Below, in pieces: positions 35,393-45,700 of a stretch of DNA of 64,000 nucleotides. The stretch covers positions 18,494 through 82,493 of the forward strand of contig MEQB01000002.1 in NCBI GenBank assembly GCA_001770015.1. The letters are read 5' to 3'. Each line of letters starts with the position of its first letter. Positions within the stretch are counted from its first letter, which is position 1. Source of the DNA: Bdellovibrionales bacterium RIFOXYC1_FULL_37_79. Lineage in GTDB: Bacteria; Bdellovibrionota; Bacteriovoracia; Bacteriovoracales; Bacteriovoracaceae. The notes below the pieces were generated by a model that did no database searches, had not been told where the DNA came from, and worked only from the letters and a program-made list of their open reading frames with translations. Position numbers and translations under genes: made by a program.

Positions 35393-35941
35393 ATGAAATT
35401 ATTAATTGTTTTTTGGCTGGTTTTTACCCTTGGACGAACTGGCTTTGCTCAATTACCTGATAAGATAGTAACGGCCCTTCAGGGAAATTACGATCTGGTG
35501 GATGCAGTTTTGACGGTTGGTGAATGTCCCTCGCGATTATCAGCGGAATACAAATGGGAAGAATCATTGGGTTTGGCCCAGCTTTATCTGGTTGATGTAT
35601 CCAGTGGAACTGGAGAGTATTTTCAAGATCTCGCTTACGTGGATAAGGCGAGATACTCTGAATTTGAAGATGACGCGATTATCCCGACTCGTTTGAAAAG
35701 AGCTTTATATGAAACCAATATAGAAAAAAGTGAAACTGGTTTTATTTTAACCAATATACTTCAGCGACAAAGTAGAAAAAACTGGTTTTCTGATTGGATA
35801 GCATGGTTTTCCAAGACCATCATGCTTGACTATGATGAAAAAGCATCGGTTCTAAATGTCACCGTCAAGAAGATGCGTCCGGGGGGAGAGTTCCCTGTAC
35901 TTTTGGACGTGGCATGCAAGTACCAGAAAAATATTCTCTAA
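35393..35941 (+). CDS. Secreted hypothetical protein
   Basis: A 182-residue exported protein (signal peptide ending near RTGFAQ) with a strong AAGGAG ribosome site 5 bp before the ATG. Two cysteines (GECPSR near 45 and VACKYQ near the C-terminus) could pair. The pattern of strands suggests a lipocalin-like or beta-sandwich protein, but nothing identifies it. Its last 90 bp overlap the convergent HTH reading frame. Confidence 0.6.
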   Translation: MKLLIVFWLVFTLGRTGFAQLPDKIVTALQGNYDLVDAVLTVGECPSRLSAEYKWEESLGLAQLYLVDVSSGTGEYFQDLAYVDKARYSEFEDDAIIPTRLKRALYETNIEKSETGFILTNILQRQSRKNWFSDWIAWFSKTIMLDYDEKASVLNVTVKKMRPGGEFPVLLDVACKYQKNIL

Positions 35942-36231
35942 GGACTTGTTCAAATCATGATGTAGATATTTACGATGGTTAGCGTTCAGTGGGTCTGTGA
36001 TGCTTTTCAAGTTGTTAAGATCTAATTGGTCAATATTTAGTGTGTTTCCAATTTTAATCAGTAACCTGGTTTTCAGATCTCTCGTATTATTTTCGATGTG
36101 GTAGATAAGGGATGATGACACTCCAACCCTGGTAGCGAGTTCTTGAGGAGAAATATTTTGTTTTTCTCTGGCATCTCGAGTGAAATCACCAAACGAATTG
36201 TACCCCTCTAAATGGGGGTGAGTAGATACAT
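35852..36231 (-). pseudogene. XRE-type helix-turn-helix gene, apparently frameshifted near its start
   Basis: A frame reading RDAREKQNISPQELATRVGV, SSSLIYHIENNTRD, LKTRLLIKIGNTLNID is a clear XRE/Cro-like helix-turn-helix domain, so it should be real coding sequence. No ATG, GTG or TTG exists in that frame before the domain. An ATG at 36231 reads MYLLTP and then hits a stop; adding one C to the C5 run (G5 on the plus strand at 36214-36218) would join it in frame to the domain. It is either a pseudogene, a phase-variable start or a sequencing error. The tail (about 50 residues) is unlike known families and overlaps the gene at 35393-35941. Confidence 0.5.
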
Positions 36232-36486
36232 TTTATGTTTAACACAGGCATGCTCAATAAATATCCTATAATATATTGTTATTTAAAGGTTTTTCTTAAA
36301 TATTGACATAAAGATATTTTCCTTGTTAGAGTCAAATCAAGGAAAAACGAGAGGTTTTCAATAATATCAAATAATTATATAAATATTACACAATATACCG
36401 AATTTTATAGAAAAATAGTGAAATTTAACATAAAGTTCTGGCACATAATTACGATATAGTTTATATTGGAATAAAGAGGAGGCGTC

Positions 36487-37167
36487 GTGTCAAATAAACA
36501 TAAAACCAAACATCAATCGTCTCAAAACACCTTAATGCCTGTGAAAGGTGTACCAGGTATTGTATCTGATGAACGTGGCTACATGTTTTCAGTACACGAT
36601 TTACCTACGAGTGATCATTTCTTCTATGCAACGAATTTTAAGCTAATCAGAAAAGGAGATACCTTTGTGATTCTGTTTGGCAATCAATCAAGCTTTTCAA
36701 GCATGAACCACTATGCACTGGCCATAGAAATTGTAATACCAATGAAATCAGCAATTGATTTTTTGTTTTCTACAATGTGGGAAATACCTTCTTCTGTAAG
36801 TAATCAATCTTTTGGATTAACAGTACAGGAAAGGGTACGAAAAAATAATGATATCTATGGGGCAGAGGAAATTCCTGATAGTGATATAAATTTACCGGAA
36901 GATCCAAATTGTTTTAGAAAATTTCCAGCCAATTATGTTGTTGGCTCAATCTCTAATGATCAAGCATTACTGGAATTTTTTGAGGCCAGTCCAGCCACAA
37001 TGATTGGACTTACCCATAGGGAGAGAGTTATTAGACCAAATTCGGGATTGAAAACAGTTGTCAGTGTACTTATGTCTGTAACTCTTTTAGATAAGTTTTT
37101 AGGGGAAGCTAAAAACATTTTAGAACCCTTTAAAGAACATTCATCTTTAACACAAATTGAGAGATGA
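36487..37167 (+). CDS. Unknown protein encoded upstream of a RES toxin-antitoxin pair
   Basis: A 226-residue soluble protein with a GTG start behind a good AGAGGAGG site. There is no signal peptide, membrane helix or recognised motif. An N-terminal basic stretch (SNKHKTKHQSSQ) is followed by a beta-rich domain (DTFVILFGNQSSF, YALAIEIVIPMKSAIDFLFS) and a C-terminal segment. It ends 3 bp before the antitoxin gene, so the three genes form one operon. It might be a third toxin-antitoxin component, a regulator or a target-related protein. AT content is higher than in neighbouring genes, which suggests transfer. Confidence 0.65.
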   Translation: MSNKHKTKHQSSQNTLMPVKGVPGIVSDERGYMFSVHDLPTSDHFFYATNFKLIRKGDTFVILFGNQSSFSSMNHYALAIEIVIPMKSAIDFLFSTMWEIPSSVSNQSFGLTVQERVRKNNDIYGAEEIPDSDINLPEDPNCFRKFPANYVVGSISNDQALLEFFEASPATMIGLTHRERVIRPNSGLKTVVSVLMSVTLLDKFLGEAKNILEPFKEHSSLTQIER

Positions 37168-37170
37168 TTT

Positions 37171-37734
37171 ATGTTGAATACATTTTATGGTATAGAAACT
37201 CAATTTTTATATGGAAATACTTGTGAGGAAATTCCTAAAAGTGAAGTTCCAGAAGTGGCCAAGCGAAAGCAAACTAATGTTGATGTAAATCGAGTGAGAA
37301 TAAAGATAGATCCGCAAGAAAATGTTGCAGTAATTTGTGCATACCCGATTACTCCTTACGTAAGTAGTTCTCCTAAGAAGAAGGCTGTTTATAAATATTC
37401 TCTCTCATGGCAAAAAGAGCTTAAACAGATAAGACAATTTTTTAAGTTTACACAAGATGATCTTGCAGAAATTTTGAAAGTTTCAAAGAGCACTATCCAA
37501 AAAATTGAATATGGAGATACAAAAAAACCATACGACAATACAATAGAAAGATTTGAAGCTATTTTAGAGCTGAAAAGAACTGTCTCTGAAAAGTTTAAAA
37601 ACAAGAAATATGCTATTAGAGCACTATTAAACGAAAAATTAACAGTGTTTGGAGAAAAATCTGCTATAGAAACTCTGAAGAATGGTGATGAAGAAACCAT
37701 CTTCTTTGTTTTGGCAACTTTTAAACGAATGTAA
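37171..37734 (+). CDS. Xre/MbcA-type antitoxin of a RES toxin-antitoxin module
   Basis: A 187-residue protein. A classical XRE helix-turn-helix lies at about 83-116 (ELKQIRQFF, TQDDLAEILKVSKSTIQKIE). The C-terminal region 146-187 (YAIRALLNEKL, FGEKSAIETLKNGDEETIFF) resembles the MbcA/ParS (DUF2384) toxin-binding domain of RES antitoxins. A 75-residue N-terminal extension is unusual for the family. It should neutralise the RES protein encoded 2 bp downstream and repress the operon. HTH plus RES partner makes the call firm; the MbcA match is by eye. Confidence 0.75.
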   Translation: MLNTFYGIETQFLYGNTCEEIPKSEVPEVAKRKQTNVDVNRVRIKIDPQENVAVICAYPITPYVSSSPKKKAVYKYSLSWQKELKQIRQFFKFTQDDLAEILKVSKSTIQKIEYGDTKKPYDNTIERFEAILELKRTVSEKFKNKKYAIRALLNEKLTVFGEKSAIETLKNGDEETIFFVLATFKRM

Positions 37735-37736
37735 TA

Positions 37737-38414
37737 ATGAAATGCTATAGAGTAACAAGTTCCAAATACTCTGATCTTCAAAGCGTATGGGATGCAATTG
37801 GTTCAATAGAAGGTGGACGTTGGAACAAAAGAAAAACAAAAGCTATCTATACGGCTAGTAATTATCAAGTTGCTGTCGCAGAAAAATCTTTTTATAAGAT
37901 AATCCCCAAAGTCGAAGCCATCAAAGGAGAATCATCACCGAACTATCTTTTTGAAGAATGCACAAATGTACCTTTTGTCTTATTAGAATTAGATATAAAT
38001 GGCTTGCAAAAAGACCTTATTAATCTAACTAAAAAAGTAACTTTGGAAGATTGGCTGTCAAAGGCAGGTCTTAAAAAGTATTCTGTGTCTGATTCTAGAA
38101 AATCTCCCTACGATTTTTTACCAGAACGATGGACAATGAAGTTAGCAGATTATCTGCGACAGCAAGATACTAAGGGCATTACAGCAAAATCTGCAAGAAG
38201 TGATTTGAGCAATAACCATATTTTTTATCCAACAAATTTATTACTAGAAGAAATAAATATTATTTCTCAAAAGGATATTAATATTTCTGCCATAGATTCA
38301 AAAAACAGAACTTATGAACAAGTAGGCAAAAAAATTAAATTTATAAAAAACAAAGTGCTCCTTGATATTGATAAAAGGTATGAAATTATTGATATTTTAA
38401 ATTTTCCAATCTAG
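37737..38414 (+). CDS. RES-domain toxin
   Basis: A 225-residue protein with the RES-domain N-terminal signature: R5 (CYRVTS), GGRWNKRKTKAIYT (R28, W29, N30, Y38) and E49 in VAVAEKSFY. RES toxins are ADP-ribosyltransferase-fold enzymes that degrade NAD+ (as MbcT does) or modify PRPP synthetase (as ParT does). The C-terminal section is longer than usual (DFLPERWTMKLADYLRQQ, then HIFYPTNLL). The third motif serine is probably in the C-terminal strand NLSNNHIFYPTNLL-like region. It follows the antitoxin by 2 bp. Confidence 0.78.
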   Translation: MKCYRVTSSKYSDLQSVWDAIGSIEGGRWNKRKTKAIYTASNYQVAVAEKSFYKIIPKVEAIKGESSPNYLFEECTNVPFVLLELDINGLQKDLINLTKKVTLEDWLSKAGLKKYSVSDSRKSPYDFLPERWTMKLADYLRQQDTKGITAKSARSDLSNNHIFYPTNLLLEEINIISQKDINISAIDSKNRTYEQVGKKIKFIKNKVLLDIDKRYEIIDILNFPI

Positions 38415-38648
38415 CAAAAATTCCATGCTTTTGATAAAGGCTTGACAGGGATTACATACTATTTTTTTGAAATGTTGTTTTGACCACTGGTCTGTGAATT
38501 TTTGCGTCTTTTTTTGCTAGTAAGGAAATTCCACATTTTTCCTTTACAGGAAGAGAGTACGATAAAGAAAGTTGGCTTTATTATTACAGGGCGAGCTACA
38601 GGCTGGCCGGAGCAGGAAACGTTAGTCTTTTATAAAATTTAAACCCGC

Positions 38649-41600
38649 TTAGGGATTTGCTTGTTTATAAAAATAGTTGGTTTCTTGGTGAAAATTTCTG
38701 ATCATTCCATCGACTTCCTCAAGCAAGGTTTCGCTTAAAATATCTTTTTCTACGATTTTGTCAATTTCGTAATGGATCGGTCCTTGTAATTTTTTAATTT
38801 CGGGATTGTTGTCTGGATCGATGGCCTTTTCAAAGTTTCTGATCTTGTTGATTTCATTCCATGCAATTTCCTTATACTTTTGAGACAGCAAGTTCTCGAA
38901 TGTATCACTTATGCTGAAAAGAAATTCGCCCCGAGTATTTTGGGTGTTCCAGTAGCTGGTTGCCATGTCTAATGCACCCATGCGTATATCTCTAACGAAA
39001 TTAACATTTTCATCTTTTATTAACCAAGGGAAAGTGGCGTAATCATCAAGCAGTGGTTCTTTTAATGCGTAGTAGAGCAAGTCGAAAATCCCCCAATTTT
39101 CCAGTCGATTGGACATGGGGTGAACTATGCTAAACGCCAGGTTGAAATCATCTATTCTTCTGTTGCGGTTAACTTTTCGTAATATCGGTGCTTCTTGATC
39201 GTTGATATGTAAAAATTCTTTTAAGTCATAACCAATTTTAAGCAGATCAGTAACTGGTAAATCCATGGTTATCTTTTGGCATCCCTTGCCGGTGTTTTTT
39301 AAACTGCATTCTTCTTTTTCATATATTTCAAATTTGCCCAGTTTATACAAGGAAGCCATGGTGCGTGATCTTGAATTTAAGGTAAAGGGGTTGTATGTGT
39401 TAAAGCTTAGATCAACAAACCATGTGACAAATCCACGGGGATTATTGAGCCCATCATAAACGAGGTTGGAGAGGGCGCTCGATACAAATTCATCTTCGCT
39501 TAAACTGTTTAGATCAAACGTGAAGTAGTTTGTATCAGAAGATTGTGCGTAGAATTCGTGCTGACTCCAGTTATATTCGTTGTTAGGGGTGGTGATTTTT
39601 AAGTTTTTATAAAGCGGTGGAAATTGTTGGTTTTCAAGATTCAAACCTTTTTCAATAAATATTTTGGCCCTCACCAGATAATCAATTTGGGTGTAGTAAA
39701 AATGATTATTTTGAATTTTGTTTAATCCGGTAAAGCCTTTTAGCCCGTATTTTTTAATTTTCTGGTTTAAGACTTCAAGGGAATTGTTTTTCTTGGCCTG
39801 TTGGTACTGGTGGTATAAATCCCTCAGATACATTTCCTCGTAGGCTATCAGGTCCATTTGCAGTTTCTTTTCCTTTTTGTAAAGATTGAAGTAACAGTGA
39901 TCGACTTCATGGTGGCGATTTATAAATTGAGTGAGATATGAGGTGGTAAGATGGTTGATTGGTGCTAAAACGGTGTTTAAATCTTGAATGGTTTGTTGGA
40001 TTTTATTTTCATCCTTTTCAAATTTTCTAAGATATGCCTCGTAGGCGGAGATCATAACGGAAATCTGGCGATTGATTCTTTTGATGTTGGTTCTGATGCG
40101 CTCCAGGCTTCTTTCAAAGGATGGGCCGTAAAAACCGGGGTCGTTAGCAAGGCGTTCTCCCACTTTTGATCCTTGTAAAATGGAGGTGCGGGATTCTTTT
40201 AGGGTGAGCTGATGAATATAGTTGGAAGCGGGGTTGCAAAGATTTAAAAAGGTATTGTAGGTGTTGTCCGCTTGATAATTGGAAACCAGAGTTTGAAAAT
40301 CAGTGCTTAGTTTGTTCAGTTCGTCGGTGGATAATTGTTCGGCAACAATTTGTAAAAATTGCTTCACCAGTTGGTATTCGTTGTTATTGGTGGCAAAATC
40401 GCGAAATAGTCCCGTGTTGAGAGCAAAATAGAAGCTGTAGAGAATTTCGTCGGAGGATAGCGCTTGGACGTCGTTATTATAGCCAAAAAAGGATGGAAAC
40501 TTACCTTCAAAAAATTCTTTCATGATCTGGTTTGAGGAAAGCTCATATTCCCCTCCATGAAAAGTGCGCATTTTTATGTTTAGGCCTTTTTTGGCAAATT
40601 CAAAAATTAGCATCATCATTTCAGGGTAGGAGATCATATATTTTATGTTCATGTCGAGTACGGAAAAAAGATTTCTAAATAAATCCTGGTAGATTTGGGA
40701 TGATGCATTTTTTCCGTTTGTTAACATACTTTTTAAAAATAATTGTAGCTGCTCGCTTTTTTGATCGAGTTCTTGAAAGTGTGGAAAAGCTTCCGTACTT
40801 TTGGAAATTGCTCGGGGAAAAAAAGTGGTGGAGGTGTAATTTTGTTTGTGAAAATAATCCACGATATTTTTGTGGGCGAGACTTAGTACTTGTAAAAATT
40901 TGATCTGGATATAAGTTTTGGCGATCTGCCCGAGTTTGTGGTGGTCAATCTTATGGAATGTTGCGATTTCGTTTAAAAAATAGGTGTTTCCGGTATTATG
41001 GTATGCGCTGGAGAGAATCAGATAGTAGATATCATAATCAAGGGAAGGGATTTCCAGGGATTTGAGGTAATAGGCAAGATCTGTTTGGTTGAAATGATCA
41101 AGTGTTTTTTGTTGTTTGATTTTAGCTTCAATAAAAAGATTTAGTTTGTTTTTATAAATTGATTTGGTTTTATTTTTAAGCAGGGTTTTGAAAACCAGCT
41201 CATCAAGGTTGGAGAAATATTTGTTGGAAGTTAACTCGTAGTTGGTGATAAAATTTTCAAATGAGGTCTGCTCTTCAAGACTTTTGGCATTTTCTGAAAT
41301 GATATAAAGTGTTTCATTATGAAAATCCAGAAGATCCTTGTCGTTGCTGATTAACTTTCGGTATTTTTTTTCTTGTGCCAGATAAAGGTTAAATAGTTCA
41401 GCATCAATTCTTTCGTTTTTAATTTCACTCCAGGCGTTTAAATAAAAATAATATTTGGCAATATCATGGGAATTTTGTTTGGCCAGATTGAGAAGAAGTG
41501 ATCTCATGCCTTGTACATTCCTGAGCTTTGAAAAATACAAACAGCCATTTAGATTGTGTTGGTTGCATCCTTCAAATATGATGGAGATGGAATCGATTAG

Positions 41601-41894
41601 TTCCTGGTCCTTGGAATTATGGTTGATTTTGGTATTTAAAATATTGACATATTTTTGTAGAAATTCAAGGACGCAAGGGGTGTTTGCAGAATATTCTGGC
41701 GTGGTCATCACTTGTTCAAAGGTTTTGAAAGTGGATTCAAGGGGGCAGATGGACTTTTCATGGTTTGGTAAATGGTTGCTGGAAATAATAGCGGCCTTAT
41801 GCTGGTTTGAAGCAGAGTCGATCTGTTTGGTGCATGAAAAACAAATCATTATTGCGGGTAAGGTGATCATCATTTTTATAAGCCAGTTCTTCAT
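38649..41894 (-). CDS. Large lipoprotein B (paralogue of the 42737-46135 protein)
   Basis: A 1081-residue protein with a lipobox near Cys21 (MICFSC). The remainder is mostly helical and charged with no domain I know. The central region (NIKYMISYPEMMMLIFEFAK, then QIMKEFFEGKFPSFFGY and DEILYSFYFALNTGLFRDF) is clearly related to the equivalent region of the neighbouring 1132-residue lipoprotein, so the two are paralogues. It is the last gene of a four-gene operon, 12 bp after the beta-barrel gene. AAAGGTG precedes the ATG. It is probably a periplasmic or surface-exposed structural partner. No function can be assigned. Confidence 0.75.
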   Translation of the reverse strand: MKNWLIKMMITLPAIMICFSCTKQIDSASNQHKAAIISSNHLPNHEKSICPLESTFKTFEQVMTTPEYSANTPCVLEFLQKYVNILNTKINHNSKDQELIDSISIIFEGCNQHNLNGCLYFSKLRNVQGMRSLLLNLAKQNSHDIAKYYFYLNAWSEIKNERIDAELFNLYLAQEKKYRKLISNDKDLLDFHNETLYIISENAKSLEEQTSFENFITNYELTSNKYFSNLDELVFKTLLKNKTKSIYKNKLNLFIEAKIKQQKTLDHFNQTDLAYYLKSLEIPSLDYDIYYLILSSAYHNTGNTYFLNEIATFHKIDHHKLGQIAKTYIQIKFLQVLSLAHKNIVDYFHKQNYTSTTFFPRAISKSTEAFPHFQELDQKSEQLQLFLKSMLTNGKNASSQIYQDLFRNLFSVLDMNIKYMISYPEMMMLIFEFAKKGLNIKMRTFHGGEYELSSNQIMKEFFEGKFPSFFGYNNDVQALSSDEILYSFYFALNTGLFRDFATNNNEYQLVKQFLQIVAEQLSTDELNKLSTDFQTLVSNYQADNTYNTFLNLCNPASNYIHQLTLKESRTSILQGSKVGERLANDPGFYGPSFERSLERIRTNIKRINRQISVMISAYEAYLRKFEKDENKIQQTIQDLNTVLAPINHLTTSYLTQFINRHHEVDHCYFNLYKKEKKLQMDLIAYEEMYLRDLYHQYQQAKKNNSLEVLNQKIKKYGLKGFTGLNKIQNNHFYYTQIDYLVRAKIFIEKGLNLENQQFPPLYKNLKITTPNNEYNWSQHEFYAQSSDTNYFTFDLNSLSEDEFVSSALSNLVYDGLNNPRGFVTWFVDLSFNTYNPFTLNSRSRTMASLYKLGKFEIYEKEECSLKNTGKGCQKITMDLPVTDLLKIGYDLKEFLHINDQEAPILRKVNRNRRIDDFNLAFSIVHPMSNRLENWGIFDLLYYALKEPLLDDYATFPWLIKDENVNFVRDIRMGALDMATSYWNTQNTRGEFLFSISDTFENLLSQKYKEIAWNEINKIRNFEKAIDPDNNPEIKKLQGPIHYEIDKIVEKDILSETLLEEVDGMIRNFHQETNYFYKQANP

Positions 41895-41906
41895 AAATAT
41901 TCACCT

Positions 41907-42740
41907 TTAAAAAGTTAATTCCACCGTTAGCGTAATTAGTCTTCTGGTATTATCCACATACCAAAGCTCAACCTTGTCGTTGGTGGTATGATCTCCTCCT
42001 GAATAAGCAAGTGATGAATGAAACGCCCCGTAGGTAAAGTCAAGGGAAGCGGAATTTTCAAAAGTGGTATTGGAGTCACCATTTACATTTTTCGCATATT
42101 TAAAGCTGAAGCCACCAGCGATCGAAAATCCCCAGATTAGGTTAAAGGAGTGTTCCTGGGAAAAAACGCTCATGGTGCTGGGGGATGGTAAATGGGTAGC
42201 AGGGTTATGGGTGTAGGTGTTTATAACTTTAATGAAATTGGTGCCGTTAATCAGTGTATATGTGCCGTCAAAAAAGGTTGAATGTACGATTGCTTGTACG
42301 CCTGGAGATGATTTATAACCCGCATATCTTGAACTTTCACTTGTGGGAATAATGTTAAAGAGCATGGGGATGATCTGGTGTTTTCCAATGAGTTGAAAAT
42401 TTTTATCTTCAATTTTAAATGACCTGGTAAAGAGCAAAGTGGTGTCTGCGGCGTGGAGGCCATTTGAATCTGGATTTTCTTCATAGATGGAACTACCCAG
42501 CGTGGTGAAGGTAAGTGCACCCTTTAACTTGGTGTTGATATTATAGGGAAGGAAGTTTAAAGAGATGATGGTAAAAAGTCGATTGTCGTAGAGTCTGGGA
42601 GATTTTTCTTCTGCATAATCGCTGGTAATGTCATAACCTAAAGTTGCACCGAACATGGGAGTGGTTGATTTTGCTTCTTTGGCTACCAGGGAAAAGTTAA
42701 AAAAAATCAGCATAAATATTATAAAGGACACCAGTCTCAT
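41907..42740 (-). CDS. Outer-membrane beta-barrel-like protein
   Basis: A 277-residue exported protein (signal peptide ending near SLVAKEAK). The mature part has many alternating strands (LFTIISLNFLPYNI, SFNLIWGFSIAGGFSFKYAK, SASLDFTYGAFHSSLAYSGG) and ends in TLTVELTF, a terminal Phe typical of outer-membrane barrels recognised by BamA. I count about ten or more candidate strands. Its start overlaps the stop of the upstream lipoprotein gene by 4 bp (ATGA). In this operon it could be the channel or anchor for the two large lipoproteins. Confidence 0.7.
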   Translation of the reverse strand: MRLVSFIIFMLIFFNFSLVAKEAKSTTPMFGATLGYDITSDYAEEKSPRLYDNRLFTIISLNFLPYNINTKLKGALTFTTLGSSIYEENPDSNGLHAADTTLLFTRSFKIEDKNFQLIGKHQIIPMLFNIIPTSESSRYAGYKSSPGVQAIVHSTFFDGTYTLINGTNFIKVINTYTHNPATHLPSPSTMSVFSQEHSFNLIWGFSIAGGFSFKYAKNVNGDSNTTFENSASLDFTYGAFHSSLAYSGGDHTTNDKVELWYVDNTRRLITLTVELTF

Positions 42741-45700
42741 TTATGTTTTCCTTTTTTTTGGTAGGAAAAATCTTGTTGAGTGTCTTGGTGAAAAATGGTC
42801 ATGATGTTTTCATAGTCATTGATCTTGCCGCGGTTGAGATAAATCAGTTCTCCCGAGGGATCAATGGTTGATATGAAATCATGGTCGTCACCTTCGAGAT
42901 CAATTTTATAAAAATATTTAGTCAATGCTAGTTGCCCGTTTTGGGTATGCTTTTTTTCGATTAGCTTGACTCTATGGTGGAAATCTTCAACTATTTTAAA
43001 AGAATCCTGGATAAGTGGTGCATAATTATTTTTCATTATTTCAATGATTTTACCTGTTGGCATAAATAATAAATTCTGTCTGCTTTGGATGACTTGTTTG
43101 TGGAAGGTCAATGCTTCATTGGTAAGGTCGGTATTGTCAATGATTTCTTCGTAAACTTTTTCAAGCAGCGTAACAGGCTCGGATGGTGATTTGAAAAATA
43201 ATTTTTCTTGTAAGTCGGCAGGATGTTTGCGATCCATATTTATAAGTTTCAAAGTGCTGATATCCTCTTCTGACAGGGATAATAATCGGGCAACCTTGAG
43301 GGTTTCTTCGATGACACGGGAAGGAGTTATATTAATTAATCTGTAGCAATCCACTTGAGTGAGCTTGCTTAGGTAACCAGAACAAAAAGATTCGTTGATT
43401 TTGTATAAATTGTGTCTTTTGCCTTTAAGAAGTTCAACTAGAAGACTTAACTTGTTGGGAAGGTAATCAAGGGTGTTGGGGCCTTTAAGATCTGCCCATC
43501 GGATTTGGGCGGTCGGACCATTAAAAGTTTTGTTTAAAACATTCTGGGTGAAAATTTGCAGACGTTGTTCATAGCTTCCCTCATCTTTGGGGAGGTAGGC
43601 TCCGTGAATGGTATTGTCTTTATCTTTCTGGAAAAGATCGTTGGTTTGGATCGAGCCTGGAATATCAATCACGATATTGGGGTTTATTTCCTTAAGGAAG
43701 TTAATCAGTCTGCCGAGCATTCCCAGCTTGGAAAAATAATAGTAATTGTTGGTGATTTTATCAAAAAGTTCCTCTTCCTGATCAGGTGGTCTCTTTAGAA
43801 TCGGCAATAAGTTGGTTGAGTTGATCTGATGATTAAAGTCTGCTTGCAGTTGGGGGCGACTGGATGGGTCTGCCTTTTCAATTTCAATCATTTTATCAAA
43901 GATTGATCTAATGTATTCAACTTCTTTTTTTATCAGCAAGTTTCTCTGGGCATATTCGCGTTCAATGAGTTTGTAGGTACAGTCGCTCGTACTTGCTTCA
44001 AAAATAATGATGTTTTTGTAGATGTTTGCCAGCTTTTCTCTGATTGATGTCGTTTCATTATCTATGTCGTCTTGGACGGAGGGATTGTGTAGTTTGTAAA
44101 GATCCAGGAGGTTTTGCACAAATGATAGCTCCACTAAAATGTTTTTACGTAATGCCTTAAGGGGGTAAGACATATCCCCATTATGAAACTTGGCGACGTC
44201 TTCAACATTTCCAAGCAAAGTTTTGAAGGTCATGTCCTTTAGGGGTATGGATAGGGTATAGTGGTCATCCTGGCAGACTTTGAAAAATTGGGTCAAGTTC
44301 TTTTTATTTAATGCTTCAGATTTTTCTAACAGGGATTCAACTGATTCGCGGGTTTTTCTTAAATATCTGCCGATAACCACTTTGAAAAAATCTGCCGGGC
44401 TGATCTTTGCCTTGTTGGGGTTTTGGGTCGTGGTAAAATTATCAAAAACTTTGGTCTTAAGTGCAAAGTCAAATGCGTAAATGAGTTCCATCTTGTTTAA
44501 TGGAGTGGTGTTTTCCACAAATTTAAACCAAAGGGGGAAGTCACCCTGGAAAAATTTATTAATTATTTCATTGGTGTCAACCTCTACTTTTCCCACAAAA
44601 CCCATGACGGAAATTTTGAATTCTTTTTGGGCCATTTTATAGGTTAAAAGCATCATTTGGGGAACGCTGGCGATATATTTGATGTTTTTATCGAGTTCCT
44701 GGAAAAGTGTTTCATATTTGGCAACTTGGACCTCTTTTCTGTTTTTGTTTAAATTATAAAGGGCAAAGCGTTTTAGTCTTTCTCTTTTGTCATTAAAATC
44801 CTGCCAGACATTGATCAGGGCAAGGTTTTCATCAATTGCCTTTGAATAAATATTTTTGCTGGTTACGGTTTTGTCATTGTAATAAATTTCATGCATGATG
44901 ACATTGGTTTGAATGACCGTATTAATCAGTTCGTATTTTATGTAAGCTTCCACCATTTCCAAAATGGTGCTGTTATTGAGATTTAGTTTGTCGGTAAGGC
45001 TTTGAGCATCGTTTTCAGACCAGTTGTCCCTATAAAGGTTGTCGATAATATAAAGGTAGCTTGGGAATTGAACAAAAATATTGGCGGTGGTTTTCATTCC
45101 CATGGAGCTTAAGATGTCGGGATGCTGGCTTTTGATGGCGTCAATGGTTTTTAGAAAACTGTCACCCGACCGGTCTTTTACATTTTTGTTGTCATTCATC
45201 GATTTTGAAAAACATTTGATTAAACTATCTCCCATAAATTCTGAACTCAGGCCCAAAAGCTCGGGTTGACCATATTTAAAAAATTGGGATTGGTGGTTTT
45301 TTGAATAATGACAAGGGTTGAATTGATTAATCGTGTTTAACACATGATTTTTGGTTTTCGATTTGTCAGCTATCTCGACGTATTGCTTTAGTTTGTTTTC
45401 AAAGAAACTGCCATGTTCTTGGAGTTTTTCCATTTTATGGTTGCTATGTAAATGTTTGGCGTACTCAAAGGAGTATTTGATGTAATGGGCGTCGAGCAGC
45501 TCATTACTGACGGAGTTTTTGAGTTCAAAGGCCAGATCAAGGTATAGATAATAATTAACAAGATCTTCCGTGTAGTTGGTCTGTTGGTCTTTTTTGGCCT
45601 GGATGCTTTTATCTATTGACTGGATTTTAGAAAGGAGAATACTGGACGTGTTGTGGTGGTCTTTGTTGAAGAAAGCCAGGTTGATACAACCTTTTAATTC

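Noticed and set aside
36439..36454. TGGCAC followed by TTAC, resembling a sigma54 -24/-12 promoter before the RES operon
   Set aside because: The -12 element lacks the essential GC (TTAC instead of TTGC), so it is only a partial match in an AT-rich tract.
38442..38460. TTGACA followed by TACTAT after the RES gene
   Set aside because: The spacing is only 9 bp, too short for a promoter, and no gene starts nearby on that strand.
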